This document shows, piece by piece, positions 43,913 to 54,045 of a stretch of DNA of 64,000 nt. The position numbers and the translations under genes are program-made. The notes beneath the pieces were generated by a model. The model saw nothing but the letters and a program-made list of their open reading frames with translations, had not been told where the DNA came from and searched no databases. Origin of the DNA: Flavobacterium aquiphilum (GTDB lineage: Bacteria; Bacteroidota; Bacteroidia; Flavobacteriales; Flavobacteriaceae); the NCBI RefSeq assembly GCF_027111335.1, contig NZ_CP114288.1, positions 3,162,001-3,226,000 on the forward strand, in the 5' to 3' direction. Positions within the stretch are counted from its first letter, which is position 1. Each line of letters opens with the position of its first letter.

Positions 43913-45172
43913 CTAAAGGGTAGATTTTATTTTTAGATATTCTCCTGGAGTACAACCAACTTCATCTTTAAAAGTACTCTGAAAAGAAGAACGTGACGAA
44001 AATCCAGCTTTATTACCTATTGCATCAAGTGTTAATGAATCTAAAAGTCCATCTTCTATTAACTTTTTTGCATATTCTACCCTGAGTTCAGCACGTATTT
44101 TTGTTAATTTAACTTTCAATATACTATTAAAACAATAATAAAGATGATGCTTGGGTACGTTCATAGATCGGGAAAGTTCTTCCATTGAAAAATTAGTATT
44201 TAGAAAAATCTCACTCTCTTTAATATAATCTAAGATCGATTGAGATAATTCAATAAATCTTGGCTCTATATCTTTTACCTGAAGATCTTCTTGTATCACA
44301 TTGTGCTCCTCATTTTGTAAAACATTTACAGTATTGCTTTTTAGAGGTACTGTTTCATCTGGTTTTATCTGTTTTTTAGATTCTAAAAATTTATTTTTAT
44401 TGTTTTTTTTCTTTCTTTGAGGAATTCCATAAAGCAATTCAGGAAAAACTAATAAACTAACAGGGATAGCTAGCAGGCAAAAACTAATAATATCCATTGG
44501 TAAACTAGTTTTTAATTTGGCCAAGTCTGGATTCGGTTCTTTTAAAAAAGAATAAGACAGTAACGCAAAACATACAATTACTAATAGAATTATAAATAAA
44601 AAACTAATAAGCCATACCAATACTTTACGAGTCTGGACTTTAGGAATTCGTTTATTAGTACCTATTTTAGTCCAAAAGCGAAACAACATAACAAGTACCA
44701 ATACTAGATAAATACACAATAAAGTAGGTCTTGCAATAATATTTACAATATTAGGATAAAGTCCTACAGTAAATGTTTTTGCTACCATAATATCCTTTAC
44801 TATTCGCTGTGCTAAAGCTAATTTATAAGAAAAAGGAGTTAGTAAATATGGAGTTATACTAACCAAATTGATAAAAGCTGGAACGAAATGGAAATAATCA
44901 GCTTTGGTAAATTTACTATTATCGAATAGAGTACCTCTCACATAAAAATATAATAGGGGACCAATTATAAAACCAATCGGAGCAGTATTATTATAAAAAA
45001 TAGCGAGTAAAAAAACACTTTTTTCAAAAAATAACACATAGTGCATTAAAGAATAAGAGCATAATACGTAAATGAATCCCGATAAAAAAATGGAATTACG
45101 GTTAATGTTCCAATTATGATAGGTCATCAAAATTGTCAAAAAAATAGTAAGTATAGATATATAAGGGTGCAT
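43913..45172 (-). CDS. Membrane-bound AraC-family regulator
   Basis: A 419-residue protein with about seven or eight membrane helices in the first 250 residues (for example GFIIGPLLYFYVRGTL and LISFLFIILLVIVCFALL). A Lys/Asn-rich linker (about 250-290) leads to a C-terminal AraC HTH domain (about 310-419; SMEELSRSMNVPKHHLYYCF, then IGNKAGFSSRSSFQSTFKDE). Such proteins probably sense an envelope or membrane signal and act at the DNA directly. It lies upstream of the giant adhesin on the same strand, so control of that operon is possible but not shown. Confidence 0.88.
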   Translation of the reverse strand: MHPYISILTIFLTILMTYHNWNINRNSIFLSGFIYVLCSYSLMHYVLFFEKSVFLLAIFYNNTAPIGFIIGPLLYFYVRGTLFDNSKFTKADYFHFVPAFINLVSITPYLLTPFSYKLALAQRIVKDIMVAKTFTVGLYPNIVNIIARPTLLCIYLVLVLVMLFRFWTKIGTNKRIPKVQTRKVLVWLISFLFIILLVIVCFALLSYSFLKEPNPDLAKLKTSLPMDIISFCLLAIPVSLLVFPELLYGIPQRKKKNNKNKFLESKKQIKPDETVPLKSNTVNVLQNEEHNVIQEDLQVKDIEPRFIELSQSILDYIKESEIFLNTNFSMEELSRSMNVPKHHLYYCFNSILKVKLTKIRAELRVEYAKKLIEDGLLDSLTLDAIGNKAGFSSRSSFQSTFKDEVGCTPGEYLKIKSTL

Positions 45173-45211
45173 TGAGTATTTTTAAAAAATGCAATAAATT
45201 AGCACTATTTA

Positions 45212-45697
45212 ATGGCAACAAAGTTAATCTATAGAATTTCAAAAACAATATTTTTTAAAAAAATCGGCTTAGTTACTTATTTCAATTCGAATTTGCAGAC
45301 AAAGGAAGGAAAATTTACTTTGGTCAATTTCGACTATACAAACACCTTTGCCAACGAATCAGCTTTGACCGCATCTACACTTTATGAACACACCGATTTA
45401 TATGGAAATACCGTCAATCCGGAACCTGTTCCACCCGTTGACAATTCCTAATTTAGTGGAACTGCCAAAACAAACAATCACATCAATGCTATTTATTCGC
45501 AGAATTCTGGAAAATCAGAAAAACTTAACTATGTAGCCGGTCTGAGATATAAATATGCCCAAAGGGAGATATTATTGTCTACCGATGTGAATCCTCATCT
45601 TTTAAATTTCATCAATCTTTTTCCATTGGCTAATTTGCTGTACACGTTTAATGATTCCTGGAATGCAAAAGTGGGTTACAGTAAAAGGCTTAGTTAA
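45212..45697 (+). pseudogene. Remnant of TonB-dependent receptor (outer-membrane beta-barrel family)
   Basis: The frame encodes a barrel fragment (GKFTLVNFDYTNTFANESAL, TASTLYEHTDLYGNT), meets a stop at 45449-45451 and continues in the same frame with barrel-like sequence (AKTNNHINAIYSQNSGK, LNYVAGLRYKYAQRE, NLLYTFNDSWNAKVGYSKR) before stopping. This is the internal part of an OMP_b-brl_3 type receptor without its plug or C-terminus. Both ends and one internal codon are lost, so it is dead. It separates two AraC-family genes. Confidence 0.7.
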
Positions 45698-45751
45698 TCG
45701 ATTTATATATTACCTAAGTAAAACATATATTTGCAGGTAATGTAACATCAT

Positions 45752-46657
45752 ATGAATAAGCACAAAGAAGTACATAATTACAGCTTACGGGATATTCTTA
45801 ATATTCTAGGAGAGGAAGCGGTGCATGGAGCCGAGTTTCATGTGCATTATAACAAAGAACTGATCCGTGAAAATCCATTCCCATTCCCGTTCAGAAGCAG
45901 TAATACTGGAATAATGCTTCTCCTGTGTGGTAAGATGAGGGTACAGATTGATCTGGAAACCTTTATTGTCAGCCCGAAAGACGTGATGGCGCTCTCTTCG
46001 CAGTCTATGATTCATATACTGGAAATAATAGAACCTGTGCAGAGTATCGGTCTTGTATTTACAGAAGAATTTGCCATGACCAATTTACTGATTTACGAGG
46101 ATATACGACTTTTTCGGTTTACGGAGCTAAATCAGACACCCATTTTATCCCTTACAGAAGACCATTATAGTATTATTTTCGATATCATGATAAAGATGCA
46201 TAAACTTTGTTTTTCACAATCGGAAACTAATCTTTATAAAAATGCGAAGGTATTTCATTATTTCAATTTACTGGCTTTGGAAATAATGGAAATGCACCGA
46301 AGCAGAGGGAATCAGACCGACGTAAAAACCAACAGGAAAAAAGAGATTATTCGTGATTTTTTATCCCTGCTTTCGATTCATGTTCGCAAGAACAGGAATG
46401 TTCAGTTTTATGCCGATAAACTTTTTATCACTCCGGGACACTTATCAAAACTGCTGAAAGAAGCGACAGGAGGAACTTCCCGCGAAATTATTGAGGAGGC
46501 AGTAGTCATGGAAGCGCGAAAGCTGCTGATTGAAACCTCACTTTCTCTGACAGAAATAGCCGAAATACTTAACTTCAGCGATCAGTCTTTTTTTGGAAAA
46601 TTCTTTAAAAAGAAAATGAAAATTACGCCAAAATCATTTCGTGATAAATATAAGTAA
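45752..46657 (+). CDS. AraC-family transcriptional regulator of efflux operon
   Basis: A 301-residue cytoplasmic regulator with an N-terminal cupin-like sensor (about 30-170) and a C-terminal AraC HTH domain (about 200-301; YADKLFITPGHLSKLLKEAT, then EIAEILNFSDQSFFGKFFKK). A TATATTTG box at 45726-45733 matches the -7 consensus but the -33 box is unclear. It sits 200 bases upstream of the RND efflux operon on the same strand, the usual position of its local activator. Confidence 0.88.
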   Translation: MNKHKEVHNYSLRDILNILGEEAVHGAEFHVHYNKELIRENPFPFPFRSSNTGIMLLLCGKMRVQIDLETFIVSPKDVMALSSQSMIHILEIIEPVQSIGLVFTEEFAMTNLLIYEDIRLFRFTELNQTPILSLTEDHYSIIFDIMIKMHKLCFSQSETNLYKNAKVFHYFNLLALEIMEMHRSRGNQTDVKTNRKKEIIRDFLSLLSIHVRKNRNVQFYADKLFITPGHLSKLLKEATGGTSREIIEEAVVMEARKLLIETSLSLTEIAEILNFSDQSFFGKFFKKKMKITPKSFRDKYK

Positions 46658-46858
46658 GCTTTAAATAATGCTGTATTTTTTTCTAAAAATAACCTTTTTC
46701 ATGCAAAGGAAATAAAACCCCATTCTTATAAAATAACGGTTTTAGACCAAAAAAGGCTCAGAACAGACCTTTTACAGATTAAACATTCTATGGAGATTTG
46801 CACCATCAGTTGGAATAACTGGATGGAATTTTAATAATAAATTAAAAAGCAAATTATT

Positions 46859-47893
46859 ATGGTAATGTTTAAGAGGAATATCCTGTTTATTCTGAGTGTT
46901 CTATTATTAAGTGCCGGGTGTGGTAAAAAGGAAACAAACCAAAACCAAACAGCTGAACCTGTAAAAGTCAGTGTGAGGAAATTAGAGCTGTCATCTCAGG
47001 CAGAAGTTTTGGACTACAGCGGTACTATCGAGGCAGACAATACCGTTTCTATAGGTTTTAGTGTACCTGGAAGGGTAAATGCTGTGATGGTGCAGGAAGG
47101 CGAGCGTGTTGTAAAAGGACAGCTTTTAGCATCAATTGAACAAAATTCGTATCAAAACAATCTTACCGTAGCAAATGCAGCTCTGGAGCAGGCACAGGAT
47201 AACTTCAATCGTCTGGACCAGCTGTATAAAAAAGGAAGCCTTCCGGAACGTGATTATATTGCTGGAAAAACCGGCTTGACACAGGCGAAAGCAAATAAGG
47301 AGACGGCATCAAAAAACATGCATGACACAAAATTGTATGCTTCTTTTTCCGGAATTGTAACCCATAAACTAACCGAAGCAGGTGCCAGCGCAGCACCAGG
47401 AATTCCGGCTTTTACAATTGTAAAAACAGATAAAGTATATGCTGTAGCCGCTATTAATGAAAATGAAATCAGTTCACTAAAAATCGGACTAGATGCCAAT
47501 ATTACGATCCCGTCTCTGAATAGAGAAATCAAAGGAAAACTTACCATAATCAATCCGCAGGGCGATGATCTTTCAAAAACTTATACCGTTAAGGTGCGTT
47601 TGGAGAATGCCAATGGACAACTGCTGCCGGGAATGATTGCAGATATCAGCATTAATTCCGGAAAAACTCAAAATTCAGTAATTATTCCCGCGGGGGCTGT
47701 AGTGCGTGATCCGGATAATATAAACTATGTGTATATCGCCACAGCAGATCATATAGCTTTTAAAAAGAGAGTCAATATTTCTAAAATGACCGGTAATAAT
47801 GATGTTGTGGTGAAAGAAGGACTTCAGGCGGGAGATAATATCATTGTAAACGGACAAATCAACTTAACAGACGGTACGCCTGTCAAATTCTAA
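46859..47893 (+). CDS. RND efflux periplasmic adaptor (membrane fusion protein)
   Basis: A 344-residue lipoprotein (hydrophobic segment then LLSAGCGKK, Cys near 21), anchored in the inner membrane. It has the lipoyl half-motifs (FSVPGRVNAVMVQEGERVVKGQLL near 62), a helical hairpin (about 100-150) and beta-barrel/MP domains (FSGIVTHKLTEAGASAAPG, DNIIVNGQINLTDGTPVKF). The adaptor links the inner-membrane RND pump to TolC. An alternative start is Met3 (MFKRN). It is the first gene of a three-gene efflux operon; the pump gene follows by 22 bases. Confidence 0.92.
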   Translation: MVMFKRNILFILSVLLLSAGCGKKETNQNQTAEPVKVSVRKLELSSQAEVLDYSGTIEADNTVSIGFSVPGRVNAVMVQEGERVVKGQLLASIEQNSYQNNLTVANAALEQAQDNFNRLDQLYKKGSLPERDYIAGKTGLTQAKANKETASKNMHDTKLYASFSGIVTHKLTEAGASAAPGIPAFTIVKTDKVYAVAAINENEISSLKIGLDANITIPSLNREIKGKLTIINPQGDDLSKTYTVKVRLENANGQLLPGMIADISINSGKTQNSVIIPAGAVVRDPDNINYVYIATADHIAFKKRVNISKMTGNNDVVVKEGLQAGDNIIVNGQINLTDGTPVKF

Positions 47894-47915
47894 TTTCCTA
47901 AAATCCAATTAAAAG

Positions 47916-50900
47916 ATGACAAAGCGTAAAATACACTTTTTGGAAGCCGCAATGAAACACAAGCAGGTTGTCATTGTGTTGGTTGTCCTGATGATGCTTA
48001 TGGGAATTAACTCCTTGGTTAATATGCCCCGCAGCGAAAACCCCCGAATCGACATGCCTACCGCTCTGGTATATGCTATTTATCCCGGTGCCAATGAACA
48101 TCAGGTAGAGGAAGAAGTAGCAAAAAAAATAGAGCAGTACTTATTTTCATTTGAAGAAATTAAAAAGAAAAAAGTAAAGTCTGAAGTTCGTGAGGGACAG
48201 GTATTTATAACTACCGAAATTTACACAACGGTAAAGGACAGAAAAAAATTCTGGCACACTTTGCAGCTGGATATGGATGCCAATCTGCGTTCAAAACTAC
48301 CTCAGGGCGTTATAGGTCCTTTTATAAACAGCAATTTTGCAGATGTAACTGCGATGATTATTTCTGTATCGTCAAAAGAGCGTTCGTATGCCGAGATCGA
48401 AAAATACCTAGACAAACTTGAAGACGGCCTTAAAGTTATCCCGATGGTTTCTAAAATCAATCGTTCAGGAGGACAAAGACAGCAGATTTACATTAAAATC
48501 AATGATAAAAAACTCCAGCAGTATGGCTTAGATGCCGGCACTTTAATGGGAATCCTGCAGCAGCAAAATATTACAGGCTATACCGGAGAAGTATCGGTAG
48601 GTTCTAATACTATTGTTCCGATTTATGCAAACAGCCGTTATAAGGATGAAAATGATATTGCCAGCCAGATTGTATATACAACTCCTTCAGGAACAATTGT
48701 CCGTTTAAAAGATGTAGCAGAACTTGAACGCCGTTTCGAAGAAAAATCATCGTTTGTACGTGTAGGAGAAGACAAAGCAATGGTCTTGTCTGTTGATATG
48801 CTTCCGGGGAACAATATTGTGGCATTTGGTGAAGAGGTCGAAGCAAAAATTGCAGCAATACAAAAAACATTCCCGCCAGATATTAAAATGAAAACCATTG
48901 TGAACCAGCCAAAGGACGTAGAGCACAGTATCAGTCATTTTATGAAAGAATTTGGTCTGGCAATCGGTTCAGTGCTTTTGGTGGTAATGCTGCTATTGCC
49001 TTTTCGTATAGCTGTGGTAGCTTCTGCAGCTGCCCCAATTTCAATGCTGATTACATTTGCATTTATGAACATGCTTGGTGTTGAACTTCATCAGGTAACA
49101 CTGGCTGCACTAATTATTGTACTGGGAATGGTGGTCGATAATGCCATCGTGGTCGTAGATAACTATATAGAAAAACTCGACGAAGGCGTACAGCCGTGGA
49201 CAGGAGCCTGGCAGGCCGCCAAACAATTAATGGTTCCCATATTTACGGCAACCCTCGCGATCATATTTGCTTTTTTACCACTGGCCATTTTTATGGATGG
49301 AATCGCCAAAGATTTTATGTTCTACCTTCCGGTAACGGTTGCAATTGCTCTTATTGTCTCTATGCTTATCGCTCTTCTTTTTACTCCATATACTTGTTAT
49401 GTGTTTATAAAAAAGGGATTAAAACATAAAATAAGTGACAGGCCTCTAAAGAAAAATCTGCTGGATCACCTTCAGTCTGTTTTTGATAAAGGGGTCGAGG
49501 CGGCTTTTAGAAATCCTAAAATAACCATGGGAATAGGATTGCTTTCTGTCGTTGCCGCTCTTTTTATAGCCACAAAAGTAGATTCGGAGTTTTTCCCTTT
49601 AAGTGAGCGCAATCAGTTTAACATGGAAGTCTGGATGCCAAACGGCACATCTCTGGAAAAAACCGAAGGGAAAGTAAAAGAATTAGAAAAAATTCTAAAA
49701 GAAGACAAGCGCGTCGTTGATGTAACCAGTTTTATAGGAATGAGTTCACCGCGTTTTCATACGTCATACGCTCCCGAAACTCCTAAAAAACACTTTGCAC
49801 AGGTATTTATCACCACAACCGACAGCGATGCCGCAAATGAAATGGCCAGAGAATATCTGGACAAGCTGAAAGGTTTTATGCAAGACGGAGCTGTTAAAAT
49901 CAAACAGTTGAGTTTTCAGGAAGGTGCGCCAATTGATATCAGGGTAGTAAGTGAAAATGAAGCCGATCAGAAACGTACAGCCATACAAGTCAAAAAAATT
50001 CTAGAAAAGGCCGAGGGAGTAAACTATGTCCGCTTAAGCAGTGAATATGATTATATGGGAGTAAAACTCAACATAGACAATGCCAAAGCAAACCGCTTAG
50101 GTATAACCTCACAGGTCATTACGCAAACTTTAGGTGCAGGTTTAAAAGGATACTCTATTTCAACCTTGTGGGAAGGGGATAAAACGGTAGACATTTTTCT
50201 TCGTTATGATGAAGAAAGCCGTAAAGATCTCGTTGCATTGCAAAACCTGCATATTACAACTCGTTACGGGAAAAAAGTACCACTTAAAGCTGTAGCAACG
50301 CTGGATCCCGAATGGCATACCGGAATGCTTCTTAGAAGAAATGGATTAAAGATGCTGAGTGTTTTCTCTGAAGCACAGCTGGGTAAAAAACCGTCGCGTA
50401 TTCTTCAGGAAATACAGCCGCAGATTGACGCTCTTAAACTACCGCCCGGAACTACTATTCAATACGGAGGTGATGCAGAATCAAGCGGAGAAAATGCACC
50501 AAGTATGGGAGTATCTCTGGGGGTAAGCCTTATCCTGATTTTCCTGACACTGTTGTTTCAGTTCAAGAGCCTAGGAAAGTCACTTATCGTATTGTGTACA
50601 TTTTTACTAAGTCTTTTTGGAGCATTCTTAGGTCTTCTTGTAACAGGAAATCCGCTTGGTATGACCGGATTTATGGGAATCATAAGTTTAATAGGTATCG
50701 TGGTGCGAAACGGAATCATTCTGGTGGATTATGCCGATGAACTTATTAGGGATCACGGATACAATCATAAAGCCGCAGCCATAGCCGCCGCTAAACGAAG
50801 AATGAGACCTATATTTCTGACTTCAGCAGCCGCTGCAGTTGGAGTAGTGCCTATGATTATTGGGAAATCACCTATGTGGGCTCCGTTAGGGAGCGTGCTA

Positions 50901-51056
50901 GCCTTCGGTTTGATCTTCTCGATGATACTAACGCTTTTTGTAGTGCCTGTAATGTATTATAAATTACTGAAACAACCTATAATTGTAGATGAAGCACCGC
51001 AGGAACAGCCAGATGGAGAAGATCATGTACTGTATAAACCGGTTCACGAGCATTGA
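47916..51056 (+). CDS. RND-family efflux permease
   Basis: A 1046-residue inner-membrane pump, the usual length for HAE1/AcrB-type permeases. It has twelve membrane segments in the standard 1+5 / 1+5 layout: N-terminal VVIVLVVLMMLMGINSLV, then the block with GMVVDNAIVVVDNYIE (acidic residues of the proton relay near 410), and the second block with GIVVRNGIILVDYADEL (near 935) and MRPIFLTSAAAAVGVVPM. Large periplasmic loops bind substrate. It exports drugs, dyes or detergents out of the cell with the adaptor and TolC partner. Exact substrate range cannot be read from sequence. Confidence 0.95.
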   Translation: MTKRKIHFLEAAMKHKQVVIVLVVLMMLMGINSLVNMPRSENPRIDMPTALVYAIYPGANEHQVEEEVAKKIEQYLFSFEEIKKKKVKSEVREGQVFITTEIYTTVKDRKKFWHTLQLDMDANLRSKLPQGVIGPFINSNFADVTAMIISVSSKERSYAEIEKYLDKLEDGLKVIPMVSKINRSGGQRQQIYIKINDKKLQQYGLDAGTLMGILQQQNITGYTGEVSVGSNTIVPIYANSRYKDENDIASQIVYTTPSGTIVRLKDVAELERRFEEKSSFVRVGEDKAMVLSVDMLPGNNIVAFGEEVEAKIAAIQKTFPPDIKMKTIVNQPKDVEHSISHFMKEFGLAIGSVLLVVMLLLPFRIAVVASAAAPISMLITFAFMNMLGVELHQVTLAALIIVLGMVVDNAIVVVDNYIEKLDEGVQPWTGAWQAAKQLMVPIFTATLAIIFAFLPLAIFMDGIAKDFMFYLPVTVAIALIVSMLIALLFTPYTCYVFIKKGLKHKISDRPLKKNLLDHLQSVFDKGVEAAFRNPKITMGIGLLSVVAALFIATKVDSEFFPLSERNQFNMEVWMPNGTSLEKTEGKVKELEKILKEDKRVVDVTSFIGMSSPRFHTSYAPETPKKHFAQVFITTTDSDAANEMAREYLDKLKGFMQDGAVKIKQLSFQEGAPIDIRVVSENEADQKRTAIQVKKILEKAEGVNYVRLSSEYDYMGVKLNIDNAKANRLGITSQVITQTLGAGLKGYSISTLWEGDKTVDIFLRYDEESRKDLVALQNLHITTRYGKKVPLKAVATLDPEWHTGMLLRRNGLKMLSVFSEAQLGKKPSRILQEIQPQIDALKLPPGTTIQYGGDAESSGENAPSMGVSLGVSLILIFLTLLFQFKSLGKSLIVLCTFLLSLFGAFLGLLVTGNPLGMTGFMGIISLIGIVVRNGIILVDYADELIRDHGYNHKAAAIAAAKRRMRPIFLTSAAAAVGVVPMIIGKSPMWAPLGSVLAFGLIFSMILTLFVVPVMYYKLLKQPIIVDEAPQEQPDGEDHVLYKPVHEH

Positions 51057-51123
51057 TAAATAATAAATTCTTCAAACGTCCTGTCATTCAAGTTTCGGAA
51101 AGACAGTTTAAAAATGAATTGAC

Positions 51124-52392
51124 ATGAAAAGCAAACACAACACCATATATACCCTATTTCTGATTTTACTCTCGGGAATAGTTCAGGCACAAGAGACTGT
51201 TTCTTTGGATCAGATAAGAAGCATGGCCTTGGAAAATAACAAAAAACTCAAAAAAGCGCAAAGCAGCATCAATGCAGCCAAAGCGGCCAATCAGGCAGCC
51301 AATGCAGCCGTAAAACCAACAGTAGATGCAAGTGTTATCGGTCTGTATCTTTCGGATCCTTTTAAAACTTTACTGCCGGAATACAGTGCTAACGGCTTAG
51401 TTACCGTAACTCAGGTTTTATACGCGGGAAGTAAAATCCAGACTGCAAAAAAAATGACGAGTTCTATTGTTGATCTACAGAGTGCTCAGAAAAATTTAAC
51501 CGAAGATGAAGTACTGCTAAATGCTGAAACAGCGTATTGGCAGGTCTTGAACTTAAAAGAAAAAGTAGTTCTAGCGGAAAAGTACTTAAAACTTTTGGGA
51601 GAGCTGAAAAAAGACCTTGAAAACTCTTTTAATGCCGGTTTAATTTATAAAAATGATCTTTTAAAAGTTGAAGTACAGCAAAACGAAGCAATCCTAAACT
51701 TGACAAAAGCAAAAGATGGTTTAACGTTAACCAAACTGGCTCTGTCACAAATTGCAGGTTTGAGAGCAGTTGAATACGATGTAACAGGCAATTTTTTAGA
51801 TGATATTCAACTAGTTAGTAAAGCCGATGTTGAGTCGGCCGTAAATAACCGTCCGGAAATGAATGCCCTCATTAAGTCAGTTGAGGTTAATGAATATCAG
51901 ACTAAATTACTCGAAGGAGACCAGAAACCCACTGTAGCGCTAAGTGCAAACGGTCTTGGGTCTTACGGGAAAAAGATTAATTTTTCTGATGGAAGCGATG
52001 ATATGCAGGCTTTCGTGGGATTAGTAACCGTTTCAATTCCTATTCTGGATTGGGGAGCGAGGAAACAGAAAGTTAAAGAACAGCAATTTGTAACCGAAGC
52101 GCAAAAATTTGAACTGGAAGAAACAAAAGAACTATTAGGCATTGAGGTTCAGAATTCATGGTTGATGCTTAATCAGGCCGCCACACAAATCGATTTGAAC
52201 AAAAAATCACTGAAGCAGGCTGATGAAAATCTTCGTTTAAATCAAGATCGTTTTGATGCAGGAACTGTTCTGGGAGAGGACGTTTTAGAAGCGCAGGTAC
52301 TGTGGCAGAAAGCATACGCTGACCTTATTGATTCAAAAGCCAGATACAAAATCTGTGAGGCAAAATACAAAAAAGCAATTGGCGAATATTAA
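51124..52392 (+). CDS. TolC-family outer-membrane efflux channel
   Basis: A 422-residue protein with a signal peptide (about 1-22, ending VQAQE). The two repeated helical-barrel halves of TolC proteins are visible (SLDQIRSMALENNKKLKKAQ at the start; ENLRLNQDRFDAGTVLGEDVLEAQ near 377), with coiled-coil segments between. It completes the tripartite efflux pump by linking periplasm to outside. It follows the permease by about 65 bases and is closed by a hairpin at 52402. Confidence 0.92.
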   Translation: MKSKHNTIYTLFLILLSGIVQAQETVSLDQIRSMALENNKKLKKAQSSINAAKAANQAANAAVKPTVDASVIGLYLSDPFKTLLPEYSANGLVTVTQVLYAGSKIQTAKKMTSSIVDLQSAQKNLTEDEVLLNAETAYWQVLNLKEKVVLAEKYLKLLGELKKDLENSFNAGLIYKNDLLKVEVQQNEAILNLTKAKDGLTLTKLALSQIAGLRAVEYDVTGNFLDDIQLVSKADVESAVNNRPEMNALIKSVEVNEYQTKLLEGDQKPTVALSANGLGSYGKKINFSDGSDDMQAFVGLVTVSIPILDWGARKQKVKEQQFVTEAQKFELEETKELLGIEVQNSWLMLNQAATQIDLNKKSLKQADENLRLNQDRFDAGTVLGEDVLEAQVLWQKAYADLIDSKARYKICEAKYKKAIGEY

Positions 52393-52401
52393 CTAAATAT
52401 T

Positions 52402-52430
52402 ATAAGCAGAAGTTTTTTTCTTCTGCTTAT
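52402..52430 (+). terminator. Hairpin after tolC-type gene
   Basis: 11-bp perfect stem ATAAGCAGAAG / CTTCTGCTTAT with a loop of seven T, 10 bases after the stop. The T-run after the stem is short, so termination could be partial, and the following stress-protein gene may share part of the transcript. Confidence 0.6.
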
Positions 52431-52476
52431 AATAAAAATCTGTTGTCTTTCAAAAAGCATCTCAAAATTTAAAATT

Positions 52477-53310
52477 ATGATCACACCGCTAACCATAATC
52501 GCAACCACAAATTATTCTGATACAGCAAGAAATGCCGTTACCTATGCCGCAGGAATTACCAGAGCAACAAATGCAAAACTTATTCTCTTTAATTCCTTTG
52601 TTTTAAGTGTTCACAGCGCAAATTCGCTTATTAGCGCAGAAGAAACGCAGAAAGAATTAGATAAAGCTGTTTTAAGACTAGAAACGCTGGGAAAGGAAAT
52701 AGCCGATTTATTTAAAATTGAAGTCCAGTGCTTCTGTAGTCATTCTTTTCTGGAAGATGAACTTTCAGCTTTAATTGACAGTACGGGCGCAGCGCTTGTA
52801 GTCATGGGTATGGCAGAACGTTCTTTTGAGCAGGATTTACTGGGCAACACTACAACATCGTTCATTAAAAATATTGATGTTCCTATTTTGGCAGTGCCTC
52901 TGAACGCCCGTTTTCAAAAAGTGAGAAAGGTTCTTTATGCCTGTGACACCCTTAGTTTTCCAGCCACTAAAAGATTCAGCTGGATTATGCAAATAATAAG
53001 AAGTCTTGATATCGAGATTGAACTTTTTAGTGTCGATGAAAGTGTTGCTGAAATTAAGAAACGAGATAAGGTATTAGTAACGAATGGAGTAAGTGGAAAA
53101 GAGTTTGAGGATGTGAAATACATTTATAAAACAGTGCGATCAAATGCCGTTATTCATGAAATAGAAAAAGAAATCAAACATTATCAGGCAGATATTTTGG
53201 TTATGGTGCCCAAAAAATATGGTTTCTGGGATTCCCTGATTCACAAAAGCAAAACAAGGATAATGGCATCCGGTTTAGATATCCCGTTATTGTCTTTTCC
53301 TCATCATTAA
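52477..53310 (+). CDS. Universal stress protein (double UspA domain)
   Basis: A 277-residue cytoplasmic protein made of two UspA-like halves. The N-terminal half (about 1-145) has PLTIIATTNYSDTARNAVTYA, then ALVVMGMAERSFEQDLLGNTTTSFI; the ATP-loop pattern (G-2x-G-9x-G-S/T) is only loosely kept. The C-terminal half (about 150-277) ends ADILVMVPKKYGFWDSLIHKS. Tandem Usp proteins help cells survive stress and starvation. It follows the efflux operon, which suggests shared stress control. Confidence 0.88.
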   Translation: MITPLTIIATTNYSDTARNAVTYAAGITRATNAKLILFNSFVLSVHSANSLISAEETQKELDKAVLRLETLGKEIADLFKIEVQCFCSHSFLEDELSALIDSTGAALVVMGMAERSFEQDLLGNTTTSFIKNIDVPILAVPLNARFQKVRKVLYACDTLSFPATKRFSWIMQIIRSLDIEIELFSVDESVAEIKKRDKVLVTNGVSGKEFEDVKYIYKTVRSNAVIHEIEKEIKHYQADILVMVPKKYGFWDSLIHKSKTRIMASGLDIPLLSFPHH

Positions 53311-53600
53311 AAAATCATAGGTCTTAACCGATTGATTTACCATTTAATCCGTCGTAATTATTTCATATTACTTAGTTATTTGTCTGGGAGGCAATGTCTC
53401 CGTATTGATTAGTGGTGGCTGCTTTATCGATAAAATGCTTGGGATACTTTTTATTGGTTTTTTATTAAATAAATGTTTTATAGATACTAGCGGCAGCCAT
53501 TATTTTAAAAGGGAATAATTGATTAAAAAATAGCTATTTACTTTTTCTTTTTGAAATAAACACATTAGAAAGATAAAAAACAACACTTAAAAAATAGTTT
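53311..53600. other. Gene-free spacer after usp
   Basis: About 290 bases between the universal stress gene and a decayed fabH-like gene. No gene, hairpin or promoter of confidence was seen. Confidence 0.4.
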
Positions 53601-53943
53601 ATGAATGTCGTCATAACAGTTGTCGGCGGTTCTGTGCCGCCTTCTTTTTAGGTAATGAAAAAATTTCTAAAAAAAAGAAACTTCAGAACAATGGATTGAA
53701 AAAAGAACCGGAATTAGCAGTAGTAATATTGACTGGGTAATACCGAATCAGGTAAACCTCCGGATAATTGAGGTTGTGCGTTCAAATCTGGGTATAGACA
53801 AATCCAGGATAAAAATTAACATTCAGAAATACGAGAATATAACTTCCACAACCACCCTATTATGTTTATGGGATTTTAAAGATGATTTTGGAATCGGACA
53901 AAATGTATTGATTACAACTTTTGCGTCGGTTTTTCATAGGTAG
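53601..53943 (+). pseudogene. Decayed 3-oxoacyl-ACP synthase III (FabH-like) gene
   Basis: The stretch begins like a KAS III protein (ATG at 53601, MNVVITVVGGSVPPSF), then shows frameshifts in A- and T-runs. From 53677 one frame reads ETSEQWIEKRTGISSSNIDW, the N-terminal KAS III substrate-entry region, joined directly to VIPNQVNLRIIEVV and NIQKYENITSTTTLL, which belong near the end of the enzyme around the catalytic His/Asn. The middle with the active-site cysteine is deleted. At least two frameshifts and one large deletion make it dead. It lies downstream of the RND operon and usp. Confidence 0.75.
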
Positions 53944-54045
53944 CTGCCTATACGAAATGGGGAGTGATGAGAAATAAGAAGCTTTCTTGTAAAATGCTTT
54001 AGTAGAAGAAAGCCGAATTTACAATTTATTAAAAGTGCTAAAATA

